Assembly (NCBI RefSeq): GCF_003254395.2
Contig: NC_037644.1
Coordinates: forward strand, 7,718,086 to 7,782,085
Length of the DNA: 64,000 nucleotides
Source of the DNA: Apis mellifera
Lineage: Eukaryota > Arthropoda > Insecta > Hymenoptera > Apidae
Direction: 5' to 3'
Part shown: positions 27,672 to 42,049 of the stretch, piece by piece
How the letters are laid out: the number at the start of each line of letters is the position of its first letter
Numbering within the stretch: the stretch's first letter is position 1
Translations under genes and position numbers: made by a program
Notes under the pieces: generated by a model
What the model was told of the DNA's origin: nothing
The model's input: the letters and a program-made list of their open reading frames with translations, nothing else
The model's database searches: none

Positions 27672-28103
27672 AACTCTCGTTTAGATTTCCACATCCCCCC
27701 TCCCCCCTTGCCGTCAACGCCATCAGTCGCCGGTCGGTTCCGGTTGATACTACGAAGTCGAGAGAGCGATTTCCAAAACCGCTGGAAATCCAGCGCAACA
27801 GACCCCGCCACGGATCCTGAATTCTATATACGAGGATCGTTCTAAATATGGTGGCTTCCTCCTTCTCTCCCCCCTCCTTCTCTCCTTCTCCCCCGCTGAA
27901 GGAGGGATTGGAAATTCCACGAAGACGAAGGAAGTGCCAGGAGACTTCCGTTTGCCAACCGCGAACCCGTTAGCTCGGCTATCCCTTCGAGAATAGAATC
28001 CAATTTAAGCATGGCACGATTCCCAAGTCGTGATACCGACTCGGCCTAACTGGCGCGCACACTAGCCCGGTTACTTTTGCGAAATTTGCTGCGTGTGTAT
28101 ATA

Positions 28104-28963
28104 AAGGGTGTCCCAAAATTAACGCAAGATTTGAACTAAATACAAAAGAGAGTTTTTAGTCTTTAGATATTTTATCTTTTAAGCGAATCATAAAGTACAT
28201 ATAGATAGGGTTATTTATGCAATAACAAATGGCTTCCACGGCTTTGCTGGTACATACACACCCTTTCGAAATTTTTCATTAACTTTCTGCGTAATTGTGA
28301 CTGAATTTCGTCGATGCAGCGTTTAATTTGTAATACACGTGTGATTATGGGATTGTTGACGTAGATCTTTGACTTCAAATAACTCTATAAGAAGAAATCT
28401 AATGGTGTTAAATCGCATGATTTAGGGGGAATTCTGATCATCGAAACGAGAAAGTACACGACCAGGAAATGTCTCATGCAAATTGAATTGTTTCATTGGT
28501 TGCATGGCATTATCTTGTTGAAACCACATATTGGCCACATCAATATCGTCCAATTTCGGCAGAAAGAACTGTGTTATCGAGTATCATTAACAGTTGCTGC
28601 TTGACCAGCCTCATTCTCAAAAAAGTATGGTTCGATGATGACTCCTGCCCAAAATCCGCACCAAACAGTGACAGAATTGTGGGTGCATTTGGTGGTTTTT
28701 CGCTAATCGCACGTGGGTTCTCCGAACTCCAAACACGGCAATTTTGGCGATTAACAAAACCATCGATTATTTATTTTGCTCGAAAAACCAGCATCCACTT
28801 TTTGATGATTAATAATCCATTCCACATTGTTGTATCGTGTAACGCTCCATTTTTACTAACTCTAAACTCTCAGTTGTCAAACTGTTCTTTTTTCACGGTT
28901 GCCAACAACTTAATGCAAAAATGGCGGCAAATTCAAATCTTGCGTTAATTTTGGGACACCCTT
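28104..28963 (-). mobile_element. Internally deleted Tc1/mariner-superfamily element (860 bp)
   Basis: The element has perfect 32-base terminal inverted repeats. The left end begins AAGGGTGTCCCAAAATTAAC and the right end is its exact complement. TA target duplications sit at 28102-28103 and 28964-28965. At 860 bases it is shorter than a complete element. The ends and the remnant gene differ from the mariner at 17594, so this is a separate family. The intact ends with a decayed, partly deleted gene suggest a copy that depended on an enzyme made elsewhere. Confidence 0.9.
28215..28880 (-). pseudogene. Transposase remnant of the 860-bp element
   Basis: On the minus strand a likely start, MERYTIQQ, lies just inside the right end. 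It joins abruptly to sequence from the middle of a transposase, so most of the N-terminal DNA-binding part is missing. Recognisable pieces, in order but in different frames, are DGFVNRQNCRVWSSENPRA, GADFGQE, FPGRVLSRFDDQN, PPKSCDLTPLDFF and SYLKSKIYVNNP. The CDLTPLDFF motif carries the last catalytic aspartate region of this transposase group. Several stops and frameshifts are present, so no functional protein can be made. The family match is by eye. Confidence 0.8.
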
Positions 28964-30129
28964 TATATATGCACACCTTGAAATTCTCGGAAAAGAATGT
29001 AACAAAAAGCGAATTATTAGGTCGAAACGATATCGGGAGCATTAAACACTTTTCGCTTTTTTCGGCCCGTGAAATTTAATTGGAAATTTTATTAATTGTC
29101 AACGCGTGGAGGGGAACGTTGTTTCCTTCGCTCGGCAGTAAGAGGGTGAATTAATTAAAATTCTTCTCATAATAATATCAGTGCTTATATATTGCTAAAC
29201 AGTATTAACAATTGTTAATAATTGATTTTCAGATCTTCGTTTATTCCTCGGATTTTTTAGAATATATTTTGTTCGGTTAGTTAACATTCTGCTTATGGGT
29301 CTACGCCAATGCTTTGAAGTCATCGTTCTTGTATAGTCATACGTCTTAAAATATTCTTGCTTTTGAGGGAGGAAAAATTGGAAACACTCCGGATTTTTAA
29401 TATTTTCCTTGGGTTTTTGATCAAATTTAAAGTGCGATATTTAATTGCAAATGTTAATTATTAATATGTTATTCTGCAAGAAAATAATTCTGTGTGGAAA
29501 AGAAGAAGAATTCTGAAAATATCTATTATTTCATAACCAAAACCTTTATAATATTAATAATTGTTAATATTGATGTTAATATGATACATTGTTAATATGA
29601 CACATTGTATTTTATTTTTTTATTTTTATTTCAGATACAACCTAATTGAGAATCTTTAGAATTTATTTAAAACATTTATATATAAGTTATATACAAGTTG
29701 TAATAATTTTAATTTAAAACCAATTTCTCTTCTGTTCAAATTGCCAATTGCCAATGCATCGATCTTAAGTAATACAATATCATTCTCGTTCATTATACTT
29801 GACTAACAACGACAGCCACCTATATCTACCTATCTAATATATGCATAATTCATTGTACTCAATTATTGCGTATGTACAGGTAATTCAACCGAGTTTATAG
29901 TGCACAAGTTAATGACCTATGATAAATCTGTGCCAGTGACTACCTAAATCAACTATTTGAATTCATACCTGTATACGTGAATTGTATCAATGATTGTTTG
30001 GAATTATTAATAAGTAAATGTAAAAAACTATTGAAAAATGGGAAAAAAATTTGGTCAACGAATTGCTAATAAATAAATACTAAATGAATTATCATAAAAT
30101 AATATATACATTTAAATGTTATGTAGCTT

Positions 30130-30510
30130 CTTGTAAGAAAAAGTAAGCAAACGATTTGATTCAGGGGAGAGATCGAGTAGAATTTCAATGAACATGGAAA
30201 GTTTGTCAAACTCGAGAGCTTTCCAGCTCTGGTGTAACAATCTACTTCGTAGTCTCGAACGATTACACGATTTTCTTCAAAGACGAGAAACTCGGCGAAT
30301 TTCAAATTGCGAACGACGAAAACCTTACCACGAATTCCAGCACGGTTAATGATGATAATTCCGTGATTGTCGAACGAAGGCAGAAAGAGATTCTCTGCAT
30401 CTCTCGAAGGCGGCAATTTAAGAAGAATCTTTCCTTTGTGAGCGTTCAAGAAAAACCGTTCAAGATTCGTACAAGGCACATTACGCGAAAGCTTTAATAA
30501 ACGAAAACTC
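30130..30510. other. GC-richer island with open frames on both strands, nature unknown
   Basis: A 137-codon frame on the minus strand (30066-30479; LERFFLNAHKGKILLKL near its start) is the longest unexplained one here. Its last part is AT-rich and hydrophobic, like translated noncoding DNA. On the + strand a frame after the stop near 30188 runs to 30499 and reads TIYFVVSNDYTIFFKDEKLG. Neither matches a family I know. The block could be an exon, an old transposon piece or conserved noncoding DNA. Confidence 0.2.
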
Positions 30511-33389
30511 GGCTGTTTGTAGCAGAATGCGGAATATTGAAATATCTTATCTGCTGGTTTATTAATAATTGTATACGGAAAAGGAAAATTACATAGTTTT
30601 TATTTTTAAAGAGTACAATTACTTTGCAAATACAAGAATGCATAAGATTAATATATTTTCTATTTTTATAAAGATAAAATGAGACACCTTATATATGATA
30701 TAGATATTTTTAGCAACATAAAATAAACTGTAACTCAAAAAACGAGATCATATCTATTTTTTTTCCTTATTTTAGTACACGCAGAGACTGCATCATGTTG
30801 TACTTTCTCTATTATGGAACACATTGCGTATAATTTTATGCACCAAAATGTGGTCGTATTCTTTTCTATTTCTGTTATATTTTACTTCGTTTAAAATTGA
30901 AACTTTGGAACTTTCGACAATATACACATGATGGCAGAAATTGCACGATTTCTATCTCTGATATTTTTTTTTTTTTTTTTTGGATATTATTTCTATCCAA
31001 TAGCTTTTGATAGTCTATTTAATTCTATTCTTTGTTGAAGCCTACTGTCATGATGAATATTTCTCACTGGATATTTATATATATTTTGATTTGATTAAAA
31101 TGCATTGTCAAGTATGAAATACAAAATAAAAGTATAATATTTACTGATATCGTGTATATATAGAAAATTTTGTATTTCATCTGTCAATTAATTAAACAAA
31201 GAAACATGAAATTAAATGGAGAATAATGTCTTATAATGGATATAAATAACTTAAAACCTACAAAAGTTTTTATGATTTATAAAGTTTGAAAAAATAAATA
31301 TTTCTTGTAAATTAAATAAATTAAACAGCTACTGATTACTGTTGTATTTATAAGTAAGTTTGTTTGATATTTCATATTTTCAAATATAAAATAAAATTTC
31401 CAAAACTATGCTGATATATTTTCTCATAGAGGCCAAGAAGGATAATTCAGATATTACTGAACAATATTGTAAAAAATCTAAAAACTTATTTTCTTTTTTA
31501 ATTATATTTAATAATTCTTTGTTCAAATTCTGATATAATATACACATGCATTATTCTATGAACCAATATGGCAAATTATGAATTAAATCCTTCATTTATG
31601 TGATTTATGTAAATTTATGAGATTTTTACTTTTTATAATAATGAAAATTCAAAGAATTGATTCATAATACATATTAAATTCAATTCAATTATTTTTCTTC
31701 TTATATCCATTACTTTATCACATTATTTTTATTAATTAGTTATACTTTAAGCAAAATTTTAAAATAATTTAAATTAGAGTTTAAAAAGAAATGTAAAACT
31801 TGATATTACTTCTTTCTCTATAATCTGCATTTAGAATAATAACTGCGTTAAAAATATCATTTTAACAATGAATATATTAAAATTTCGTGTAAATGAAAAA
31901 TTACAATTAATAACTAATGGAATTTTTATATTAAATTGTATATATTCGAATTCTATTTTTCTAAAATTTCATCTTTTCGTGTTTTAATGCTTTCAAGTTT
32001 TAAAAAAAAGAACATACAAATTTAAAATATCGTTCTGTCATCCCTCTTTTCTATTTACAATAATTAGAACACATTTCTATCTTTGTTATTTGATTAAAAA
32101 GAGCGAGCACAATAGTAATAAAATATATTATATTTTAATTAAAAAAAAAAAAAAAAAAACCAGCATGGCCTACAATGAGCGTTAAGAGACAAGTATGTTA
32201 AGTTTTCTCGAAACATCTGAAATGAATGAAACGTGGGACGAATAAGGAAATAATACGCGGGAATTTCCATAAAGTTCAACGGACCAAAGTCATAGAATAA
32301 TAATTGAATTTAATTTCCACGAAACGCGGAGAGAATGATTGGAAGGAAGTAGAGACTAGCAGGCGGAAAATAACATCGTTCCGCGTAAAATCTGTGATTA
32401 TTCGACGTGCTTTCGCTCTATCGTAAAATTGAACGAGAGAATTTCGTGCTTTCTTCCCTCTCGTCACTTCTCTCCCGTATTATATAATTTTATTCACTGC
32501 GTCGAATCAACAGTTTTGTAGCATTTTTCTTTTTTTTTTTTATAGTCAAAAATCGATTGATATCTTTTTAAGAATATTATATATCCTCGACGAATACGAG
32601 TCTAATTAACAATTATTTCTAATAAATAACGTTTACGTTATGTTTATAAATAATCGATAATAATGTCACGCTGTGCCACGGTGTATATTTGTATCACATT
32701 TGGTAATGTTGTTGCGATAATATCATTGCCTTGGTGTAATGATATCGCGCGTAAACGAAACGGCGAGTTAAATTATGTATGGATTTTTGTCCCTGCGCAA
32801 AATTTCAGATAATGTTTGTTACTTGATCCTATTGTGAACAAGTCGTCCGTCGAATTAATTTCGATTGATTGGCGAATAAATGAATCGATGATTGAATATC
32901 GTTAAATAATATCATTGCGACGATATAATGACGATACTAATGCAAATATTAATTATTCCATATTCCGGCCTCACGAATGAATCGTATAACGAAATGGGAG
33001 ATAGCAGAGACATCTTGTAATAAAATCTTAATATATCTGGTAATATAAATATTTCAAAAGAAGTCTTTCTTTCAAAGTTGTAATACATCTCCTTGCAAAA
33101 AGGAGAAGAAAATAATTATATACGATGTAAAATTTTATTATTAATATTTTTCTTAATTATTATACGTATTTAATAAAATACTATTTGTTTTTTGTTTTTA
33201 AATTTCTTTTAAAAAAAATAGTTTAAATTTTTATGTATTATTGGAAAAAAATATTTGATCAACAAAAATCTTAACTAAAAGAATATGTTTTCTTTTTCTG
33301 ATAATAAATGAAAATTTTAATTTTCTTTTTCTTTATATTGATATATTTATATCATACTTTTTAAAAACTACGTTTTTAAAAATATATAT

Positions 33390-33606
33390 TTTTAAAGAAT
33401 ATTGTATTATTTGGCACAAAATATTTTTTATCAAGTGTTTTTATATTTAATACTATTAATTGAAGTGTTTTATATATTTATATATATATACTTTTTAAAA
33501 ACTACTAAATATATATTTTTAAAGAATATTGTATTATTTGACACAAAATATTTTTTATCAGTATTTTTATATTTAATATTATTAATTGAAGTGTTTTATA
33601 CATTTG

Positions 33607-33652
<46 letters not shown>

Positions 33653-33760
33653 AAAAATTATTAAATATATATTTTTAAAGAATATTGTATTATTTGACAC
33701 AAAATATTTTTTATCAGTGTTTTTATATTTAATACTATTAATTGAAGTGTTTTATACATT

Positions 33761-33815
<55 letters not shown>

Positions 33816-33925
33816 TTTTTAAAAACTACGTTTTTAAAAATATATATTTTTAAAGAATATTGTATTATTTGGCACAAAATATTTTTTATCAGTGTTTTTA
33901 TATTTAATACTATTAATTGAAGGGT
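33390..33925. repeat. Four-copy tandem repeat with expanding (AT)n core
   Basis: Four copies of a unit with TTTTTAAAGAATATTGTATT and CACAAAATATTTTTTATCA begin near 33390, 33518, 33675 and 33849. Spacing grows from about 128 to 157 to 174 bases, mainly because (AT)n tracts at 33613-33649 and 33762-33814 differ in length. A 172-codon + strand frame from 33402 spans the array and gives a repeating peptide rich in Ile, Tyr and Leu. It is most likely a by-product of the repeat. Confidence 0.92.
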
Positions 33926-36900
33926 TTTATATATATTTTTATCATTTATTAAATTCGTTACATTTTTATTATTTCTTAAAAACTACAAAAAAGAATGTAA
34001 TAATCAAAATGCTAAAAAAGGATGTAATTCAAAGAACAATTATCGTTTTCTTTGATGAAATTAAAAAAACTGAGAGTGAATTCTTAGACGCTACTATGCA
34101 TTCGATCGATCGTTCGGATAATAGAAGGAATTCGTTCGAGCAATTTCAATCGACCGTCTTTGACAATTTCTCGATAATGATGATAATGGCGTTTCAAAGG
34201 GGGGAAAAAGGCTTTTACAAACATTTTCTAACCTTACTTAGTTCCAATGAAATTTTTTTTAATCAATTGTGAAACAATTTATCTCCCACATTTGCTAATT
34301 TATTTGATTTATGTTATATTATATTTTTATCTATTTTTATATTATAATTGAACAATTATGATATGCAATCAGAAAAGAAAAGAAAAAATAAAAAATTGAG
34401 AAAATTATTAAATTTACCTTGATTTTATGCATGCGTTATAAGATAAATTTAATTTTCAAGAATAATGATAAAAAATGATCTAAATGATAACTTTGGAATA
34501 TTAAATAATATAAAATCATTCCATAAATCTCGTCGATGCAAAAGCAGCAATTATTTATTGAAAATATGAATATCATCTATTTTAATTATAAAATGAATGG
34601 AAAAATTCAAATATTATTTTAGTAAATAATTGTCGAGTCAATATTTCGAACAAATTCAGATAATATACATATAACGATATATCAATTCAACAAAATATAT
34701 ATATATCTATTTATAATATATTGCTTCGTGTATTTATATATTTATTTAAATAATTAATCGATATTATATCATTCAATAATTTTGTTATCAAGGATAATAT
34801 TTAAAAATTATTCAATATACTAGATTTTAATTTTTAATATATTAAACACTATGTTATATAATATAATTGTACCAATATAATGGTTATACCATTAGAATTA
34901 ATTGAATCAAAAACTGTGCCAAATTTCTCTAGCAACAACAAATCTAGAACACGATACAAATCCTTGAATGCACTTGCAACTTTACTTTGTATCGTGGATG
35001 ACTGACGTTTCCCATGGTTAACAAAAGAACGTAAGATTCTCTCTGTGATAAGACAAATACACGAAATGATCTTTCATTTTCTTTCACGGTGAAAATATAC
35101 TTACTTCTCCATTAAACTAAAATACACGAGAGAACTGAAAAATAAAATACAATTCAAAGTGGTTGTAAAAATTATTTGCAAAAATTTATGCAAGATACTA
35201 AATACTAACTAATATAATTAATATTTGTTGGTATAATTTGCAATTAGAATAAGATCATGCAGTATGGAAAAATTCATAAAGTAGAATCATATAGTTTACC
35301 ATAAAATCAATAATGTCAAATCATAATTTTCTATACCAACTTTTACATGAGACATTTTTGACAAATAATTAACAATTTTTCTTGCTCAAAAAATTTCAAG
35401 TAATTTATTATTCTCTCGTAAAAGAGGGTGGATAAAAGTAAAATCTAATTTTCATCGGATATTATACTTAGCAAAGAATATTCTATTCGGCAATTCGGGA
35501 CGTGGCGTAACTTTTCTCATAACTCTGAGATTACATTTAAGCGGATTTTTTTGCGGGAAGATAGCTATCTTCGAAGAAGATCGTTTCAAGATCTGGAGAA
35601 AGGACCGGAAAACGAGACACCCGCCTCTGATCTGTAAATATTATTAAGGTTTATGTCGAATCGTGGTAGAGATGAGTCAATCTCTGTCACAAATGGACAT
35701 TCTTCCAACTTGAAATACGTCTTTTATGTCTTTGAATACATTACTTTTATAGGCAGGTACTTTTAACTTGCCAGTTTATCACCGTTTTTTTTGCCTGGGT
35801 AGAGAAAATTGTTCCCTTTGATCGTTCCAGATATTATAGAAAGATTATTCAATATGGAGGAAATGAAGAATTTTTGTGACAACGTAGTTTGAAGTTTTTA
35901 AGATTAGTATTAAATTGGAATAGAGCATATTGAAAGAGAAATATTTTTATGTCTAATTAATTATGAAATTATTTGTATATATATATAGATGATGTGTGAA
36001 TTTCATAATTGAAATTATGATACTGCTGAAATTCACATTCACACAATTTTTCAAAGTTTATCCATAACTATTTAATTCTACATTTAAAATATCACTTTAT
36101 TGGTTTGCAAATAATGATAAATAAAATTCTGTAAAAATTCTCTTTATGATATTAAAATTATAATCTATGGAGACTATATTTGTATAAAAAATATATATAT
36201 AAACATTTCTTAATTAAAAATTATCATTTATATCTTATTAGTTGTTCTTTTACTTATGAATAAATCTTACTTTAATATGTTATACTTAATGTTAAAAATA
36301 TTTTAAATAGAATACAAAGAAAAGTTATTCAAAATGATATAAATCTTCAAATAACAAATTTTAAGATTTATATATATATATATATTTAAATGTTAATCAC
36401 AACATGCTTTGTTACAAATTTGAAATTTCCTTAAATTATCAAATAATCATTAAATAATCGAGTTTATCGAATAATAAGATACTATCAAATGTAATTTAAT
36501 GATTATCAATTGCTAATAGAATTAATTTACTTCAAAATAATTCAATCTGTTCCATATCATTATCATATTAATGTCCAATAAAATATATCAATTTCAATAA
36601 ACTATATTTTGTTATGAATTATACAAGATATAATTATCACAAATTTAATCGAATGGAATTAAATGTACAACCAATATAACCAATTTGACAATGTAAATTA
36701 AATACACACATAAGATCTCGATAAATAAGAAAAAATTTTTTGTTATTCATCAAATTAATCTTCTATGAATTTAATGTAATCTCAATTTCAAAAAATAATA
36801 ACTCGAATTATAGCTTAAATTGTATACGATATTAATATATTCATGAGATATTTAAAGGAACAATTTTAAAGATTAAAACAAACACAAAAGTTGGTATACA

Positions 36901-38489
36901 AAATTTTCGAATGATGCTTATTTATTAAATTATAAATATTTGAAGTTTGTGTTAGACGAAGCGAAACACAGATAGAGTGATAGCTCTATCTCTGTTACAT
37001 CATCGTCATGCTTTATGTCTGTCTTTCTTTGTCTTAAATTATAATTAATAAATAAAGTTTAATTGATTGCATTTTTGCATACGAACTCATTTGTTTTCGA
37101 CTTCTAGAATAAATCTACGAAAATATTCCATGAATGTATTAATATCCTGTAGATTTTTTATTGAAATGAAAAAATTAACATTAAAATTTCTATGAACTAC
37201 GTGAATAAATAAATGTATAAATATTTTTTTAATTAAGAACAAGGAATCATATTTACGTTATTTATGGTTCTTTCTTTTTCTTCTTATTTATAAATCTAAA
37301 GATCTAAAAAATCTTTAAAGATATACCCATAGAGTTTAAGAATTTTTTAAAAATTTTAGAAAAGAAAAAAAGACGAAGAAATTTTAATCCGAAAAGAAAA
37401 AAAAGTATAAAAGTTTTTGAAACTCTCGAACTTTTTAGATACGCTATCCCGTTTAAAAGTGATGGATGAGAAATGTGTAAATATTTTAACAGAAGAAATT
37501 GTGCTTTAGAATATATTTCATTACTGACAAAAACTGCATTATATTAATATTTTAAAATACTCCTCTTTTTTAAACTTTGAAAGTTTTAACTAAGCTATAT
37601 ACCGTTTTTTCTACGTAAATTTATAAAAATTTAATAACAAAACTTCTGATGATTAATATTTTTGTAAAAGGAAATTATTAATGTTCGATGAGATTCATTT
37701 TTGTTGAAATGTTATTGAAAATTATATCGATGATTTATGATATACAAGTTTATTTTTATTTATGTATGTAAAATCGTTTTAACTCCGTTTTAATTCATTC
37801 GAGATATTTTTATTATATATTTTTAAATTTACATTCACATCATGAGTCATTACCAACAACATTATATTAGTTTATAATATGAGGATGAAATATTACATTA
37901 CGAAATTGGATTAAATTAAATGAATTAAATTTACACATTTCAAAAATTCCAGTAATTTTGTACAAAAATTTATATTATTTAAATCGTAGCTTATTCGATT
38001 CATTCTTCCTTAAGAATTCCCATTCTTGTTTCCATCCTACTTAAAACAAAATGTAATAATAATCTTGATATTCATATTGCATTTTAAATAATACAAATCA
38101 AAATCTGTATATTTCGAGTTCCATAATTATAATTCAATGAATAAAATAAAGAATATATTGTAATGATTAAACCTAGATTTCGAAATTTTCGTGTGACGAA
38201 GATATCTCTAATTTTAGGAAAAGACATTCATAAAACATTCGTAAAATCGTTAATTACAAAATTACAATTAATTTATCAACGAAAAATTAATTAAAGTCTC
38301 GCATTAAATAAAAATTAACAGATTTCGAGATACGTTTTAAAAAAATTCTTTTTTATCAAATTTTCAAATATTTCAATAAAACGGTACAGATAAAATTTCG
38401 ATTAAATTGTGGAAAGATTGGAAAAATTAAATGAAATCGATTGTTATTAAGAGATCAAGGCAAAGTTATTTCGAATCTAGTTTATCGTG

Positions 38490-38760
38490 TTAAATGAACC
38501 ACGTAAATATTAATGCCTTGACACGTGACTTAATACCGTGAATTTCTTCCTCTCTCTTCCTCGCCTATTGTCTCTATTCAGGCCACCGTCTCTGTCATTT
38601 TCACTGGCATTCCGGTTCAAGTGGGCAATAACGTCGTTAGTCGTGCTAACAAGTAAATTTTGTCACCTCGAAGAGTCGTTCCCCTTCACTAGGCGCGATT
38701 CAACTAACGGCTGCATAGACTATACATCCATTATGCTTTCATTACACTTAACCAGGATGA
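38490..38760. other. GC-richer intronic island
   Basis: This block of ordinary complexity stands out in AT-rich intron. An 83-codon + strand frame crosses it (38538-38789), with no recognised domain. It may be conserved noncoding DNA. Confidence 0.2.
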
Positions 38761-39872
38761 AATACGTCACAAAATTCTGTTTGTATTGATTAAACGAGAG
38801 ATATAATAATCTAGAGGGGATATAAATAATAGAGAATCGGTTTTATCGGTTATTTAGGTATTTTAGGTGATCGTTAAATATCGATTATTTTAATATTCGA
38901 AAACGTTTAAATGTAATATTCAAGTATTTGGAAAAATTTATTTATTCGTTTTCATCTTATAAGAATTTTTTTTTAAATTAGAATTAAATATATAAAATCT
39001 AATTACATTTAATATTACAGAGATGAAATTTAAAAAAATATTTTGCTAATTCATAAATGAATTTTATAAAATTATACGATATTATTATATTATAAATTTA
39101 TTATAAAGTCAATATATTATATTAACATAATATAAAAATTAATAATATAAAATGTTATTTATGATTAGTTTATAATAGAAATTTTGAATTTTAATAAAAT
39201 TATAAATAAGTATTTGTAAATATTTATTGAAATAAACATTAAATAATTCTTTTTTTAATTTTTATTGTATATGTTATAATATATCTTTTATATGGAAAAT
39301 ATTTAATATATATTTAATATCATAATTTATACTTGTAATACTTGTTAGAAAATTCATAACGCATAAAAGAAAAAAAATTAAAAAGAACTTCTATATTTCT
39401 ATATTTACACAAAGCACAAATCTCAAAGTTTTAAAAAAAATTGGAATATCTATCGTTTCAATGAATCGATATCTTCTCCCAATAAAAGAATTTTCCCAAT
39501 TAAAGAAAAAAGCTTTGAAAAGAAATTTACACATTTCCATGAAATATCCCTCTGATGAATACCGTGTTCAAATACTCTTGTGATGAGCAAACTAAGTGAT
39601 CAATCGAAAAATAATTTCTTTTCACCAGAATCAATATTTAAAAACTGGCACGTCGCCGTTTAACTTGTTAAACAGAAGAAAGAAGAATTCTTTTTCTCTA
39701 ATAATTAAAGAAATTACTATCAAAAAAGACATTCATTTTTTCCTTTGAAATGAAAACTTAGCTTATCTAGAAGATAAATCAAACAGAAATAAATCTTTAT
39801 ATATATATACATTATGGTCAAAAGATATTTATTTTCTTCATACAAACTTATTTATCTATGAAATTTAATTTA

Positions 39873-40105
39873 ATTCTTTATACAACTACAACATTAATAC
39901 TTCCTAATCATATATTCAGAATGTAATAATAAATAAATAATGAGAATATAATTCTTTATACAACTATAATATTTATTAATGCTTCCTAATCATATATTCA
40001 GAATGTAATAATAAATAAATAATGAGAATGTAATTCTTTATACAACTACAACATTTATTAATGCTTCCTAATCATATATTCAGAATGTAATAAAAAATAA
40101 ATTCC
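39873..40105. repeat. Triplicated tandem repeat, unit about 80 bp
   Basis: Three copies of ATTCTTTATACAACTAYAAY followed by CTTCCTAATCATATATTCAG and a run of AATAA units begin near 39873, 39951 and 40033. The copies differ by a few substitutions and a 4-5 base indel. Confidence 0.9.
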
Positions 40106-40529
40106 ATATCAAAGTCATTTTTACACTTTATTTACAAATCTTCATCAACCCAAAGCTGCTTCTTACTTATTACATCCAATACAATGTGTGCAACAAATAA
40201 TAACATATTGATGATTAATGATCACAACTTAATTAATTTATCATATTTTTGATCATTCAAGAATTAGTTTATATTTTATTTTTCCATTACAATAGTACTA
40301 CAAATAAAATAATTTTAAAAACTAAACACTTTATTATAAAAAATTTGGAAAAATTTTATAATCATAACTACATACATATATTAAAGTATAATTTGCACAG
40401 GATAAAATAAGGTATTTGTAGAATCAGTGATAAGAATTGAATTAAAAAAAAAACGCTTAAATTAAAACTCGTTGACTGGTTAAAGCACGATAAGTCGAAG
40501 CCTAAAAAAAAAAAAAAAAAAAAGAAGAA

Positions 40530-40960
40530 AATGTTTATTGAGCCACGCTCTCCTCAGTTTCTTAAGAGATGGCGTTCCACTCTTCCATCCAATAGCATGT
40601 TCGAGTGGACAGTGACGTCGTTACTGCCGCTAAGTAAATTCCATCGCCTTGAAGTACTTACCTCGTTGGTTCTCGACTTGTCACGATTTAAACGGGAGCG
40701 ATTTAGAATCACGATGTCAAAACGTGGCGACCGGCGCACAAAAGTCGACACAAAGGCGCATTCACTCCCGCTGGAAATGCGCTGGATCTACCCCAAGGGG
40801 TAGAGGACAATGAGTGGCATTTACATTTAGAAGGATGATGTAAGTGTGAATGTAGAGGAAAACGATAAAGAGACGATAGTGCACTGTCGGCTACGATTAT
40901 GGAGCAATTAAAAAATTCCTCCATGAAGATCGTACAGCGTCGTGACTCGTTCATTTGAAG
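40530..40960. other. GC-richer intronic island
   Basis: It begins right after an A run at 40506-40523. Open frames of 65-90 codons overlap on both strands at 40531-40954 without a domain. It may be conserved noncoding DNA. Confidence 0.25.
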
Positions 40961-42049
40961 ACGCGTGTGTACACCTTTTTAAGGGATTTTATTTCTTTTT
41001 CTTTCTTCTTAAGTGGAATTCTCTATGGAAAATTATTAAAAGTCGAGTTCAAGAGATATTTTAATTTGAAATTTGTAAAATTTATAATGTGAAAGATAAG
41101 GAGAGCATGGATAAGAATAGAATGTCAATTTCCTTGTCTTTAAAGATCTTCTAAATTGATAATATTATTTATTTAGGAAAATCGATTTTCATATTATCTT
41201 AATATGTGTTCAAATAATTTTTTTCAAAAATTTTTCATTCTAGAATATATTTGACTATATTGAAATGAAAAGGAATATCTTGTAGACAGCAATTTGACCA
41301 GATAAATGTTCGAGTTTCATTTGAAAAATTTAAGAATAAAGGAAACTTAACTCTTTAGTTAAGAATAAAAATAATTACATCTATCATTCGTATCTATCAA
41401 TCTTTATTAAATAATTGTACTGAAATTTATAAAGAGTCTTCAATTTTAATTGTATTACGAACAGGTTATTATTTTATTTGAATTCTCTAGCAATTGAATT
41501 ATTTCGATAATTTGAACGAATAGGGAAAATTGAAAGAGGATACTCGAATAAAAATAAATGTAATTTCATTATTTCTGCATAAAGGAATGATATCACATTT
41601 CATCGTGTGACATATTTCAATGATACAAATAAAAATAAAAATAATTTTTTTAATCGACTTTCACATAAAATTAAAAATATATTTGCCATCTTACTTCAAC
41701 TGTACATTTATTTACTATGAATACATACAATTAAACAAAATAAAAATATTATTTTAAAATAATATAAAAGATACTAATTACAATTTAATCGTAATAATTA
41801 ATTATAAAATATGCTGATAAACTCATTATATCAAATTTATCTTAAATTAATAGCTTTAAATAAATTTAAATCGCCTGAAAATCGTTTGAAATATACATAC
41901 ATACAGATAAATAACAATAGGAAGAAAAAAAAATGGCATCTTAATATTTGAAGTATTGAACAATTCGTATATTTCAATTAACAATAATATGCATCAATAA
42001 TTCGTTAATTTATTAAATTCAATATTACGAAATCTCGATTTCCTCCTCA

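Larger units (their letters stand above)
18883..28101 (+). other. Part of the 43-kb intron between the two transposon copies
   Basis: No exon was recognised. The stretch contains a long GC-richer and pyrimidine-rich island (about 19150-20640), two triplicated tandem repeats (20875-21640 and 25545-26390), GC-richer islands at about 23540-23960, 25000-25450 and 26550-26830, a degenerate minisatellite (27005-27200), and a GA microsatellite next to another GC-richer island (27440-28095). The remaining sequence is AT-rich with scattered A/T runs. Confidence 0.6.

Noticed and set aside
27536..27820. Frames with Leu-Ser or Arg-Glu runs
   Set aside because: They are produced by the (AG)n microsatellite and are open on both strands.
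28496..28948. 150-codon + strand frame
   Set aside because: It lies wholly inside the 860-bp transposon and is antisense to the transposase remnant, whose motifs are on the minus strand.
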